Both the position numbers and the translations under genes were made by a program. Shown here piece after piece: positions 36,622 to 49,200 of a stretch of DNA of 64,000 nt. The stretch lies in assembly GCA_020002185.1 (NCBI GenBank), contig CM034533.1:48706346-48770345 (forward strand). Direction: 5' to 3'. The notes under the pieces were generated by a model. It was not told the origin of the DNA, did no database searches, and was given only the letters and a program-made list of their open reading frames with translations. How positions within the stretch are numbered: the stretch's first letter is position 1; the number at the start of each line of letters is the position of its first letter. This DNA comes from Paraescarpia echinospica. Taxonomy: Eukaryota; Annelida; Polychaeta; Sabellida; Siboglinidae.

Positions 36622-39600
36622 ATGTGTGTGTGTGTTTGTGTGTGTGTGTATGCGTGTGTGTGTATGCGTGTGTGTGTGCGTATTGTCTTTAAATTAAGCC
36701 ACACTGCCATTGGCAGAGGTAATTAAGTATTTAAAGACATGTGGTATAAGATGTCTGTTAACAGGGCCATGTTGATTGCGTTGTTGTTTAGTCAAGTAGA
36801 AATATTATCCATGACAATGTTTTTTATGGAAAAGACAAAGGAATGTTGTTTGGCACCAAACAATCAAGCATAAATAATATATATTAAATATGCTAACAAC
36901 ATTTACCTTAATGCCAACAGTTTCGTAAAACATTAGGCGGCAGTGTTTTTGGCCTGTCGTTGCGAACAAGTGCCACTTCTGACCGCGGGACTGTCCCTGT
37001 CACGTCAATCTGTTGCCGAGACAACGCCTCTAGGACGTGTCGTAATGCGAGGTGACACGCTACGTTATTCAACTTTCAGTTTACACTTCTTTTACAACAA
37101 TTAATTTGTCTGCGACCCGCGGAAGTGCGATTCTTTGCGAACGACGAGTCAAAGTAAGAAAAACACGAGCCCCGAGTAGAACAGTCGTTTGTTTGCTCAT
37201 CCCGTGACAGGAACCATTCATCATGACACGATGTTTAAAGTGGACGCCTTTTTTCTCAACTATGATCATACGTGCTCATTGCTTAAATGCATCATCCCTT
37301 ATGCATTATGTGTTCGTTAATATATCAAGGTGGTATTAAAGCACGATTCAATAAATTCCACGATTGCATCATCGCAAAAAACGTCGATAAAGTATCATTT
37401 AAATTACATATTGGTTGTGACTGTACAGCTTTGATATCGTCTGGAAAATGAAAAATGAAATTTCGTTTCATGTGCATGGTTGTGGTTTGATCGCGTGAAA
37501 TATTCGCATTACTTCAATTAAATGTACAGGTTCTTGTCCGCGTTTAAAGTAGCAATGTCGGAATTGTGCCGCATTTGTGGCGCCTAAGGCCCCATATTAC
37601 TATTACTGTGTGTGTGTATGCGTGTGTGTGTGCGTGTGCGTGTGTGTGTACGTGTGTGTGTACGTGTATGGTGTATGTCGTCGGGCCCGTGGCCGCGAGT
37701 ATATAGATACTTCATGAAAGATTACAGGCTTACAAAATGAATAAGTGTTATGTACTCCAGTATGTGTGCATAATATTTAGCACGTCAACGCCACTGGGCC
37801 GATGGTAGCGAAAAGCAAAGAGCAGAGGGCGATAACTATATGATTGAAAGCAACCTTTATAAACAAGGTAGCAAACTGTATAAATGTGTGTCATGGTCCG
37901 CCTAGAGCTTCTCGACGTACCGTGTCGAGCTCCAGCGGCCCCGCCGTCTCGCCGTCGTCCCTCGCCTCCTCCTCGGTCATGAAGCTCGAGTCGAGGAGAA
38001 AGAGCTTGCCGGCGACTCGGGGCGTGACAACGTAGAAGACGAACACGGCCGCGCCCACGACTAGAGTCAGCACACCTGACGAGGCGGAGGGAAGTGTTCA
38101 GGTGTCATTGGAAACAAATCGGCATTACTACTATTACTGTTTTTAAACAAAAATATAAACTGTTTTTGTTATTTGCAAAGCAGTCAGCCACCATGCGTCG
38201 CTTTTGTCTACGCACTGTTGAAAACGGCGAAAACTTTGGTGAATTTCTTGGGGGGGGGGGCAGCTGTAGATGACTAAAAGCATCATACCACACGAGTAAT
38301 TATTATATTGGTGGATTATCGTGATACAGGCGTCAGCTGGTCATGTTCTAATCACAGGGATTATCAAAAAGAATTATTCACATACCATTCACTGTAGTTT
38401 AATCATATAAATGTTAAACAGATGTAATGCTCTGCTCTGATGGTAGATATCAATGAATGAAATTAATCAATAATGAGTAGCCTAGGCCCATATAGACGTC
38501 AGCGGAGGGATATAGCATTTTAATTTACCGAATTCGTCTAGTTAGCCTGCTTCACGGGAATGTCCTACCTGAGATTAAACAGAGCCAGAAGCACCAGCCG
38601 TAGTGCAGACTTAGATACGCATCGACGAAGCGGACGACGAGGGGGGAGGACGGCTGACACAGGGCGTAGATGACGCACGCCGCCACCATCATGACGCCAG
38701 TGAGAGTCAAGAGCAGGGAGCCTCGCGCCACGTCGAAACACACCGTGATGTTGGCGACAATCCACGACGCGAACGACGACCTGCAAACGACGACGCCGTG
38801 TTTCTTTGAATGTTTCGGCCGACTATCTCAGCATCCCTCGGCAGATCATGGCAAGGGGAAGACGGCGGGAGAAGGAAGGAAGAGTGAAGAGAAAAGGACA
38901 ATTCCGTCTTTATAGTCGATGACAGAAGTATGGTTTCATTTGAGAGGTAAAACGATGTCAGAATTGGAATGGCAAAAACCGGAACGTTAGTGCGTTCAAG
39001 AATTACACTAATTATAACCGATCTTCCGATTTCTCCCGACGATTTTCTAAAACTAAATTAATTATGTTGTGAAGTCAACTATCAGCTAATTAAATGTCCC
39101 ATGTTGGTGTATAGATACGTACACTTTATCTTTGTCTGTAGCTGCGTATAAGACCTAATTAACTAAGTTTATAATTAATTAGATTTTTCGAACATTAATT
39201 TAATTGTACGATCATCGTCTTTAATTACGACGGCAATAAAACATAATGACTACGATGCCAAATAACATATAGTCTTTTGCTGCAGTGTCGTAAGCGCTAA
39301 GTTGCATCACTGACCAGAGCAGTATGTAGGCGAAATGTCCGGCCAGTCGGATGTTGCGTGTCCAGCGTAGACCGCCTTCGTCCATTTGGAAGTATTCGGC
39401 CACGTAGAGAATAGTTTCCGGTAGTCCTCTCTTGCGGGCATCGCGGTACGCTGTGTCCATGTCGGTGACTGCGGCAAACAATGTATGAATATTATGAACT
39501 GGAAGGTCGTTCAATCAGCTCTACACCGTCCTACGTTCGGGCTTGATAATGCGAACTACTCTCCGAACACAAAATAACAACTTAAAGCTTTTGCGATATA

Positions 39601-41780
39601 CAATTTGAACGCTTCGCAGGTACAACATTCAAATTGCGAACAATGTTTATGGCTTATTAAACACACTTTAGCGGCAAACAACATATCTATTATAGTATTA
39701 AGAACATTATATTATAACACGAGGAACAGACTTGTTGGTGGTTTTACAAATGTAAACAAGCAACATGCACGTTAGTATCTTCGAAAGTTCGGTGGTAAAC
39801 CTAACATCCAATTATACACATCTAAATGTATGTCATTTCTCACTTAAGGTGTTCCGTATGCTCAACAGTACACTTGGATACTACAACATATTGAATAATC
39901 TGTCTCAATACGTGTGAAGTATCTGTGAATCAGTTATGAACCAGTACGCTGTGCACATGCAACAAATCGATTCAGTTGGCTTACATTCCTTCATGCTGAA
40001 CCGTTCGTTGTAGTTGTAGGCGCCCTCCTCGATACTTCCTGCAAGCACACACAGAACACGTCCACACATCTCGAACTGCATCGACATAAGTACCTTGTGA
40101 CAATGCTTAGAGAGTCTTATTTATGAAACATTAAATAGGCCTATATGTAGCATCCTAACGAGAAAAAAAACAGCATGGCGCCAATTTATAGTTATATGAT
40201 ATAATGTTTGTGTAGATAGATCTCCCTAATCCGTCCCAGATATGACGACAATTAACAAGAGTTACCGAGATATACATTAACACTCAGCAAGATTTGATTT
40301 TTTACGTTTAAGACAGGTTCGCATCAGGTATGTTATATGTAGGCCCTATAACCGAGGTAGATATATCGGTTTAGGATAATGTTAAGTTACTACTGCGTAA
40401 AATAACCATCGTTTATCTACCAACGCGCATGCATTCGCATAATATCCCAGTACACGCACCAGCTATCAGCATTACGGATTACATTCACCTGTCATGGTGA
40501 TGTTGTTTGACGGGTTGTGTTATGTCAGTGTTCACCTGTTACGGTAATGTTGACATTACGAGTTGTCTTATATCAGTGTTCACCTGTCATTGCGATGTTG
40601 ATATTACGAGTTGTGTTACGTCAGTGTTCACCTGTTACGGTAATGTTGACATTACGACATGTCTTATGTCAGTGTTCACCTGACATGGTGATGTTGACAT
40701 TACGAGTTGTGTTATTTCAGTGTTCACCTGTCATGGTGATGTTGACACTCTTGAGTCCGATGCGGACTCCGACGGTGGCGGTGACGTCATCGTAGCCGGG
40801 TTGGGCTATATAGGAGCAATGGGCCCGGACGGCCCCGTCCTGCCAGCTCAGGCCCGTCAGACACACTGCAACAGTCGGTCGCATACGTCAATTGTTAAAC
40901 CCGTCTGTTGTCGTTTTAGTGTTAGGCCGCAAATAATGCTTCGTAAAGTTCGTAATTGGATTAGCCTAGGACACCTTTAGTAAATGTGCTAAAGTGATGA
41001 ACATTCCGCTTCTAACAGAGACATTGCTGTGTATTACATGTAATTAATAATAATCTTAATAATAATAATAATAACAATATGTCCAAATAATAATAAAACT
41101 TTTATTTATATAACGCCGTATTTGCTGTCGCGTTAATGCAAATATAACACCGTATATCCGGAATTAAAATATGTTTCGTTTCCAAAATGACAATGATTAC
41201 ACCCGTAATTGTTTACGTACCTAAAATGATCGCCCCCGTTTGGAAGGTAAAAAGGAACTTGCAAAACGTCATCCAACGCTGAAAAGAATACAAAGTTGTA
41301 ATGTCATTTACGTCACACAGGAAGTTTTTATGTCGACTCACCGTCCTGCAAGTTTCATCAAAATGGCACATCTTTCATGTTATACGCCTATTTACGACGG
41401 ATTGTTTCAATGTGTAGACAACGGTCGACTGCAGAATCGTTGCAAGACTAAAATTATCCACAACCGTAACTAATCCCGACTATAACTGACTCCAATGGAC
41501 AATAACTATTAAGTTTTACCTACATCATCGGATTGGTTACATTATAACCATTGCAAGTTACTTTAGGCCAAGTGCCTAGTATTTCAACTCAGCGTTCAAT
41601 CACACGATAACTCACGTCACGTCCCCGACTGCCGACGACGACAAGGAGGAAGGCGACTGAGATGATGGAGACGAAGAAGGCGACGATGATGATTTGCACG
41701 TCGAAGAAGACGGGGCTCTGATCCCGACCCGAGTAGTAGGTGTTCCAGCCATTCTCACGGAACGCGTTGAACCAACCCAT
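35911..41780 (-). CDS. DUOXA: dual oxidase maturation factor (DUOXA), eight exons
   Basis: Coding exons are 41616-41780, 41221-41278, 40728-40865, 39985-40038, 39315-39468, 38569-38780, 37921-38075 and 35911-36108. They total 1134 bases (377 residues); every junction has GT/AG sites and all phases agree. The start MGWFNAFRENG, the first membrane helix (VQIIIVAFFVSIISVAFLLVV), VNITMTG, YNYNERFSM, GLPETILYVAEYF, IRLAGHF and LSLHYGWCFWL match DUOXA/moladietz proteins. These carry dual oxidases out of the ER and stay with them at the plasma membrane for hydrogen peroxide production. VNIT is a likely N-glycosylation site in the extracellular loop. The acidic tail (DNTDDD) is cytosolic. Human DUOXA1 has about 343 residues. 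No DUOX gene is visible nearby. Confidence 0.92.
36464..36692. repeat. GACA/GGCA and (GT)n simple repeats in the last DUOXA intron
   Basis: A run of cagacagacaggcaggcagg type (36464-36510) is followed by a long gtgtgtgt tract (about 36541-36680). Another gt-rich tract is at 37605-37675 in the same intron. Confidence 0.85.
36680..37320 (-). repeat. inverted third copy of the 42.6/45.1-kb repeat family
   Basis: From the cactgccattggcagaggta region through gggactgtccctgtcacgtc and gtctgcgacccgcggaagtg to ttaaatgcatcatccctta, this is the reverse complement of 43260-42640 and 45690-45066. Divergence is moderate, with small indels and an extra atatatt. It lies in a DUOXA intron. Confidence 0.85.
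40525..40764 (-). repeat. 48-bp tandem repeat copying the DUOXA exon-3 splice donor
   Basis: Five copies start exactly every 48 bases (40525, 40573, 40621, 40669, 40717). The rightmost covers the last bases of exon 3 (GTCAACATCACCATGACAG) and the first 20 or so bases of the intron. The four others lie in the intron, each with the same exon-end text and a GTGAAC or closely related donor. Confidence 0.93.
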
Positions 41781-42212
41781 TACTGAAACAGACAACAGCA
41801 ATAATAAATGTACTGACTTTTCCGTACTTAGTGTCTCAGTCCTTGTCTTTATAAATAATACTTTCTGTTCCTCAATAGTTATTTTATTGTTTCACTGCAA
41901 ACATCCTCGCGCGTCAGGGGTCGCTGCTGCTGATTACGTCAGTGTCAGCCAGCAGTACCCCCTGGCTGATCGGTTTGCGAAACTCTAAATTTAAGCTCAG
42001 CCTATGAAACCGCCCAGTAGATCAATGGATGGCGGCAACCGACCGTGGCTAGTGTTACATGCAATGGTTAGAAAGTAGAAGCAATTATTCGAATACACAA
42101 TACCCCTCAGCTGGTCATTGGTGGTACAAATGAAATTTTTAACAACGGCGTACTTTGGACCGTGAACGTGGAGGCTATATGGGAAAGGTGCGTTGTATTT
42201 GTCCAGGGTAGG
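41781..42212. other. region upstream of DUOXA
   Basis: No gene is recognised. Any DUOXA 5' UTR and promoter should lie here or further right. No clear TATA box was found. Confidence 0.4.
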
Positions 42213-43813
42213 ACTTAATGAAGATAATGTAGTCAAATTAGGACACGGTCAAAATGTTTCTGCAAGGTGAACACGAGCACGTCTTACAGTGTATTGATTT
42301 TTGCGTGCTTAATTCACGGATGTCTCATGTATGCAATCTGTTTGCTATGCTTTCGTTTAACGAACCCTTTCATCGTCACAATAAGACAGCCCGAGTTGTA
42401 TCTTTTCAAGCAACTCACTCTTTTGTTGTTGTTGTTTGCCCGATGCTATTTTTTAAAGTGGGCTGAATGACGCACCCATTCTGCTGATAATATCACATAT
42501 CGTACTTCCTCTAGAAAGCACGTCAGAGCATTATTGCAGAAGAATTTACGGCATTACGTGACTCACGTCTTGTTAGCAAATAGGTCTGGTAATTTCCTTA
42601 TTGCTTTTTGACTTCATCCTGTAGATAGTAATAATACATTGTATAAGGGATGATGCATTTAAGCAAGTATATGTGGTTGCAATGAGCACGGTGATCATAG
42701 TTGAGAAAAAGGCGTCCACTTTAAACGTCATGTTCTTTCTAGACGACTGTTGCTTACGTCTACTCGGGGTTCGTGTTTGTCTTACTTTGGCTCGTCGATC
42801 GCAAAGAATCGCACTTCCGCGGGTCGCAGACAAATTAATTGTTGTAAAAGAAGTGTAAACTTAAGGTTGAATAACGTAGCGTGTCACCTCGCAGTATGAC
42901 ACGTTCTAGCGGCGTTGTCTCGGCAACAGATTGACGTGACAGGGACAGTCCCGCGGTCAGAAGTGGCACTTGTTCGCAGCGACAGGCCAAAAACACTGCC
43001 GCATAATGTCTTACGAAACTGTTGGCATTATGGTAAATGCTCTTAGCATATTTAATCAATATTATTTATGCTTGATTGTTTGTTGCCAAACAACATTCCT
43101 TTGTCTTTTCCATAAAAAAACATTGTCATGGATTATATTTCTACTTGACTAAACAACAACGCAATCAACATGGCCCTGTTAACATACATCTTATTCCACA
43201 TGTCTTTAAATACTTAATTACCTCTGCCAATGGCAGTGTGGCTTAATTTAAAGACAATATTGTATAACAATAAAGAAGGCGCCCAATTGTGACGGTATGG
43301 GTAGACAGAGAATGTTATCGTGCCCCTGTAAGTTGTCACGTACCACCAACATTTGCTACTGCCACGTACAATTCCCGGGGACAATATTGCTTTGTCGAGT
43401 GCGAAATGCAGTCATCGAGTGCACTGCAGCAAATGACACCAATAAACATGCTGCTTAAATCGATTTTTATGTTGCATCCTTACCATCTTGTAACCTGCCA
43501 AACCAGTTAACCAGCCAACATTTCGCCCTCAACCCACTGCATGTTTTGCTCCTACTGCTTGAATTCATGTTATATTACATCCTGCTATCTATTTCCATGT
43601 CCACCAAGCCAAAAAAATCAAAAAAATTCAATGAATTAGAAATTCCACATTTTATGCTGTGCATCCACACATTTTCGAATATGCATATTTTGGCGCGCTT
43701 TTCGGGATGCCGAGATGTGACGTCACTAACGAGTCATAAAATTTAAATTTAGAAACATCGTTATATATAATGACCATATTTTCATTTTTGTGGCGAATAA
43801 ATAATTACTACAA
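42213..43813 (+). repeat. segmental duplication, copy 1 (about 1.6 kb)
   Basis: From taatgaagataatgtRgtca to gcgaataaataattactac this is about 97-98 percent identical by eye to 44641-46240 and in the same orientation. The copies contain short open frames at matching places. A few of these end differently, so there is no sign of selection on protein. Confidence 0.9.
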
Positions 43814-44640
43814 AAAAAAAATATTTACAAACAGTGCATCATGGTATACAAAACGATTTGGTTTATATTACTTCTAGAAAACATAAACAAAAAAAGAAAA
43901 TCAATGGTTTGCATAGTGTCAGGATTGAACCGGCGTCGCCCGATTGTAAAACGAATGACAAGAAACCAACGCGTCTACCAACTGAGCTAGCGGCACCAGT
44001 GGAAATTCACTGACTGATTTAAGTTGTTATGATAAATTGTACAACTCCTTCATATATCGATATTCTAGTGATATTATGAGATTATACACGTTACTTTCTA
44101 TAGCTGCATACAATATATGTTTGCTATGTATGTTTATTGGTGTAGATTATCTCCCGTTGGTTGCATTCGATATAATTATTCGGAAAACGAGCCCAAGCTC
44201 GGCGAATCCTAGTCGACTTGTAGTTGTAGGCCCATTCGCATTCATTGTTTTGAATAAAATTCGATTCATGTGGAACCGTAAGATAACTGCTTGTTCCTCT
44301 ATGATGACTAGTGTTTGTATTACATCGGTATATTGCACAATAACTCATTCTGACGCTCGTTTCGACCCAAAAGCTATACTTGTAAACATGCTCTGAATGA
44401 ATGGAAAGGGTCGGCCTGATGCGAGTGTGTGGCACAAGTGACGTCACGATACCACGTGATCGCCTAGCTCATTAAAATTGAATTTTCCGCGGGAATCGCC
44501 TCACAGACGGGTTTAAAATCGATTTTATGCTACAAATGTATTTTTCTGTATTTTTTTAATGTTGTCAAATGTAACATACAATGTTAAACTTTGTGTACAT
44601 ACGGGAAAAGGATTTTAGCTAATGCCTTATTTTTATTTCC
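43814..44640. other. unique spacer between the two duplication copies
   Basis: Apart from a tRNA-like relic at about 43917-44000, nothing recognisable. An open frame at 44037-44396 resembles no known protein. Confidence 0.4.
43917..44000 (-). tRNA. tRNA-like relic (pseudogene or SINE head)
   Basis: On the minus strand the text gccgctagctcagttggtag contains a good A box (TAGCTCAGTTGG), and cgccggttcaatcctg contains a B box (GGTTCAATCC). The spacing between them is longer than normal, and neither acceptor nor anticodon arm pairs well. I therefore read it as a decayed tRNA or the 5' part of a tRNA-derived SINE, not a working tRNA. Confidence 0.5.
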
Positions 44641-46240
44641 TTTAATGAAGATAATGTGGTCAAATTAGCACACGGTCAAAATGTTTCTGCAAGGTGAACA
44701 CGAGCACGTCTTACAGTGTATTGATTTTTGCGTGCTTTACTCACGGATGTCTCATGTATGCAATCTGTTTGCTATGCTTTCGTTTAACGAATCCTTTCAT
44801 CGTCACAATAAGACAGCCCGAGTTGTATCTTTTCAAGCAACGCACTCTTTTGTTGTTGTTGTTTGCCCGATGCTATTTTTAAAGTGGGCTGAATGACGCA
44901 CCCATTCTGCTGATAATATCACATGTCGTACTTCCTCTAGAAAGCACGTCAGAGCATTATTGCAGAAGAATTTACGGCATTACGTGACTCACGTCTTGTT
45001 AGCAAATAGGTCTGGTATTTTCCTTATTGCTTTTTGACTTCATCCTGTAGATAGTAATAATACATTGTATAAGGGATGATGCATTTAAGCAAGTATATGT
45101 GGTTGCAATGAGCACGGTGATCATAGTTGAGAAAAAGGCGTCCACTTTAAACGTCATGTTCTTTCTAGACGACTGTTGCTTACGTCTACTCGGGGTTCGT
45201 GTTTGTCTTACTTTGGCTCGTCGATCGCAAAGAATCGCACTTCCGCGGGTCGCAGACAAATTAATTGTTGTAAAAGAAGTGTAAACTGAAGGTTGAATAA
45301 CGTAGCGTGTCACCTCGCAGTATGACACGTTCTAGCGGCGTTGTCTCGGCAACAGATTGACGTGACAGGGACAGTCCCGCGGTCAGAAGTGGCACTTGTT
45401 CGCAGCGACAGGCCAAAAACACTGCCGCATAATGTCTTACGAAACTGTTGGCATTATGGTAAATGCTCTTAGCATATTTAATCAATATTATTTATGCTTG
45501 ATTGTTTGTTGCCAAACAACATTCCTTTGTCTTTTCCATAAAAAAAACATTGTCATGGATTATATTTCTACTTGACTAAACAACAACGCAATCAACATGG
45601 CCCTGTTAACAGACATCTTATTCCACATGTCTTTAAATACTTAATTACCTCTGCCAATGGCAGTGTGGATTAATTTAAAGACAATATTGTATAACAATAA
45701 AGAAGGCGCCCAATTGTGACGGTATGGGTAGACAGAGAATTTTATGGTGCCCCTGTAAGTTGTCACGTACCACCAACATTTGCTACTGCCACGTACAATT
45801 CCCGGGGACAATATTTCTTTGTCGAGTGCGAAATGCAGTCATCGAGTGCACTGCAGCAAATGACACCAATAAACATGCTGCTTAAATCGATTTTTATGTT
45901 GCCTCCTTGCCATCTTGTAACCTGCCAAACCAGTTAACCAGCCAACATTTCGCCCTCAACCCACTGAATGTTTCGCTCCTATTGCTTGAATTCATGTTAT
46001 ATTACATCCTGCTATCTATTTCCATGTCCACCAAGCCAAAAAAATCAAAAAAATTCAATGAATTAGAAATTCCACATTTTATGCTGTGCATCCAGACATT
46101 TTCGAATATGCATATTTTTGCGCGCTTTTCGGGATGCCGAGATGTGACGTCACTTATGAGTCATAAAATTTAAATTTAAAAACATCGTTATATATAATGA
46201 CCATATTTTCATTTTTGTGGCGAATAAATAATTACTACAA
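44641..46240 (+). repeat. segmental duplication, copy 2 (about 1.6 kb)
   Basis: Direct copy of 42213-43813, about 2.43 kb apart. Its right end abuts the BEL/Pao fragment: the shared text stops after aataattactacaaaaa and retroelement coding begins within about ten bases. Confidence 0.9.
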
Positions 46241-46251
46241 AAATAAAGTTC

Positions 46252-49200
46252 ATGAGTGACGTCATTGAGAATGGAGATGCTGAGAAGGTAACAACGGAAG
46301 GCCCAGAGGGAGGAACATGGTACGTTCCCCATCATGGTGTTTACAACAGTCAGAAGCCAGACAAGATTCGCGTCGTGTTCGACTGTTCAGCCCGATATGG
46401 AGGCACTTGCCTCAATGAACACCTCCTGACTGGACCTGACCTCACGAACGGGCTCACCGGAGTACTCCTTCGTTTTCGTCAGGAACCGGTGGCTCTGATG
46501 TGCGACATCCAGAAGATGTTCCATCGATTTCGCGTTGATCCAGGAGATCGAGACTTCCTACGCTTCCTTTGGTGGGAGGATGGCGACACGACTCAAGAAG
46601 CTGCACAGTACCGGATGAAGGTGCACATTTTCGGTGCCACGTCTTCGCCCGGCTGTGCGAACTACGGTCTGCAACATCTTGCTGGACAACACGAGGCAGA
46701 GTTTCCGACGGCGGCTAAGTTTATCCGACGAAACTTTTACGTTGATGACGGTGTCACCAGTGTGTCGGATGCAGCATCAGCAATCGCGCTGGCTAATGAG
46801 GTGAGAGAACTTTGCAGCCGAGGTAACCTCCACTTACATAAGTTCCTTTCCAACGACCGTGCTGTCATGGCGAGTATACCGCCTGCGGAGAGAGCAGATG
46901 ACCTGAAGGGCCTGGACCTCGTCTTTGATCAGTTGCCTGTCGAGAGAGCCCTTGGCATACACTGGTGTGTCGAGTCTGACCAATTTCAATTCCGCATCAC
47001 ACTGAAGGATCAACCCCTGACTCGCCGTGGCATTCTCTCTACGGTCGCTTCGCTTTACGATCCTTTGGGATTCATCGCCCCCTTTGTGCTTGAGGGCAAG
47101 CGAGTTCTGCAAGAGATGTGCAGACGCGGAACTGGTTGGGACGAACCCCTCCCAGACGAACTGCGTCCTCGGTGGGAGTGCTGGAGGAACGACCTGATGC
47201 GTCTACAGAACTTGACAATTCTGCGATGCTATCATCCTCGGAACTTCGGAACCGTCACGAACGTAGAGTTGCATCATTTCTCGGATGCAAGCTGTGTAGG
47301 TTACGGACAGTGCTCCTACCTATGTTTCAAGGATGACAGTGGCTCAGTCAATTGTAGCTTGGTGATGGGAAAATCCCGAGTCGCACCTACGAAGGTGACG
47401 ACTATCCCTCGACTGGAACTTACAGCTGTTGTAGTTTCAGTTAAGATCAGTGCTCTACTTGCCGACGAGTTGGACTACGAACGTCTAGACGAATACTTTT
47501 GGACAGATTCGGAGGTAGTGCTCGGCTATATCAGCAACGAGGCAAGACGTTTTCACACGTTCGTTGCCAACAGAGTCCAGCGCATCCGAGACCGTACTAC
47601 ACCTCAACAGTGGAAGTACGTAAAGTCAGACGATAATCCAGCGGATCACGCATCTAGAGGGCTGACCGCTGAAGGACTGCAGGTGTCCAACTGGTTCGTG
47701 GGACCGAAGTTCCTCTGGGAAAGCGATATCACTTTCGGCACGCGTGAGTCAGATCCTGAGTTAGCAGTTGGCGACCCGGAAGTGAGACACGTTCACATTC
47801 TTGCTACGTACGCCCAGACCTTCTGCCTGCTAGAACGTATGTCCCGATTCTCCAGCTGGGACAAGGCAGTGAGAGCGGTGGCACGACTGCGACGTATCGC
47901 TCAGAAACAGGTGACAACAGGGGATGGCCTGTCTTCTGTCCAAGAGAGAAGAGACGCTGAGCTGTGGATAATATCACAGGTTCAGAGGAGCGTTTACTCC
48001 GAAGAAATCACAGCTGCAAGAGAGAAGACCCAGCTGAAGTCGAACAGTCGGCTGTGTGGTCTCGATCCATTCGTTGACGACGATGGCATTCTTCGAGTGG
48101 GTGGCAGGATCCAGTGCTCTTCACTGTCGTTCGATTTACGATGTCCCATCCTGCTACCTCCGAACGGCCACGTGACATCGTTGATCATTGGCCACCACCA
48201 CGCGGCCACGCAACACCAAGGTAGAGGAATCACGCTGAACGAGTTACGGTCGAACGGCCTGTGGATTGTGCACAGCAGCAAGGCCATAGCCGCCTACATC
48301 AGTCGATGTGTGAGATGCCGAAGGATGCGAGGACAATTGGGAGAACAGAAGATGGCCAATCTTCCAGAGGACAGAGTGGAGCCTTCTCCCCCCTTCACCT
48401 TCTGCGGTGTGGACTGCTTTGGACCCTTTTTGGTCAAGGACGTCAGGAAGGAGCATAAACGTTACGGTCTATTGTTCACGTGCATGAGCTCGAGAGCCGT
48501 GCACATCGAGATGAATGCATTGCGATGTTTCATAGCCATCAGAGGGCCAGTCCAACAACTACGTTCTGACCAAGGAACCAACTTCGTCGGTGCGAAGAAT
48601 GAGTTGAAGGAGGCCTTGCGGGAGCTAGATGCGGCCAGGATCAAGGTGTTTCTTGATGCGAAGCAGTGCGAATTTGTGATGAACCCGCCTCATTCCAGTC
48701 ATGTCGGAGGAGTTTGGGAGCGTCAAATTCGAACTGTGCGGAGCATCCTCACATCCATCATTGACATGTCCCAGGGTCGACTGGATAGCGCATCTTTACG
48801 AACATTCCTCTACGAGTCTATGTCGATTGTGAATAGTCGTCCATTGACAGTCGAGAACATCAACGATCCGATGAGTCCCGTGCCTCTTGCACCGAATCAG
48901 TTGCTGACGATGAAGGGACGAGTCGCACTTCCTCCCCCCGGTGAGTTCGTTCGAGAAGACGTCTTCGCCAGGAAACGCTGGAGGAGAGTACAGTTTCTCG
49001 CAGAAAGTTTCTGGAGTCGCTGGAAACGAGAGTATCTGGCGAATATCACCAGCAGACAGAGATGGAACAGGCCGAGACGAAACTTCCAGGTGGGTGACGT
49101 AGTCATTCTATCTGAGGACACTGCACGCAGTGAGTGGCCGCTTGCCCGAGTGGTAGAAGTCACTCCAGGCAAAGACGGTCTAGTGCGGAAAGTCAAGGTA

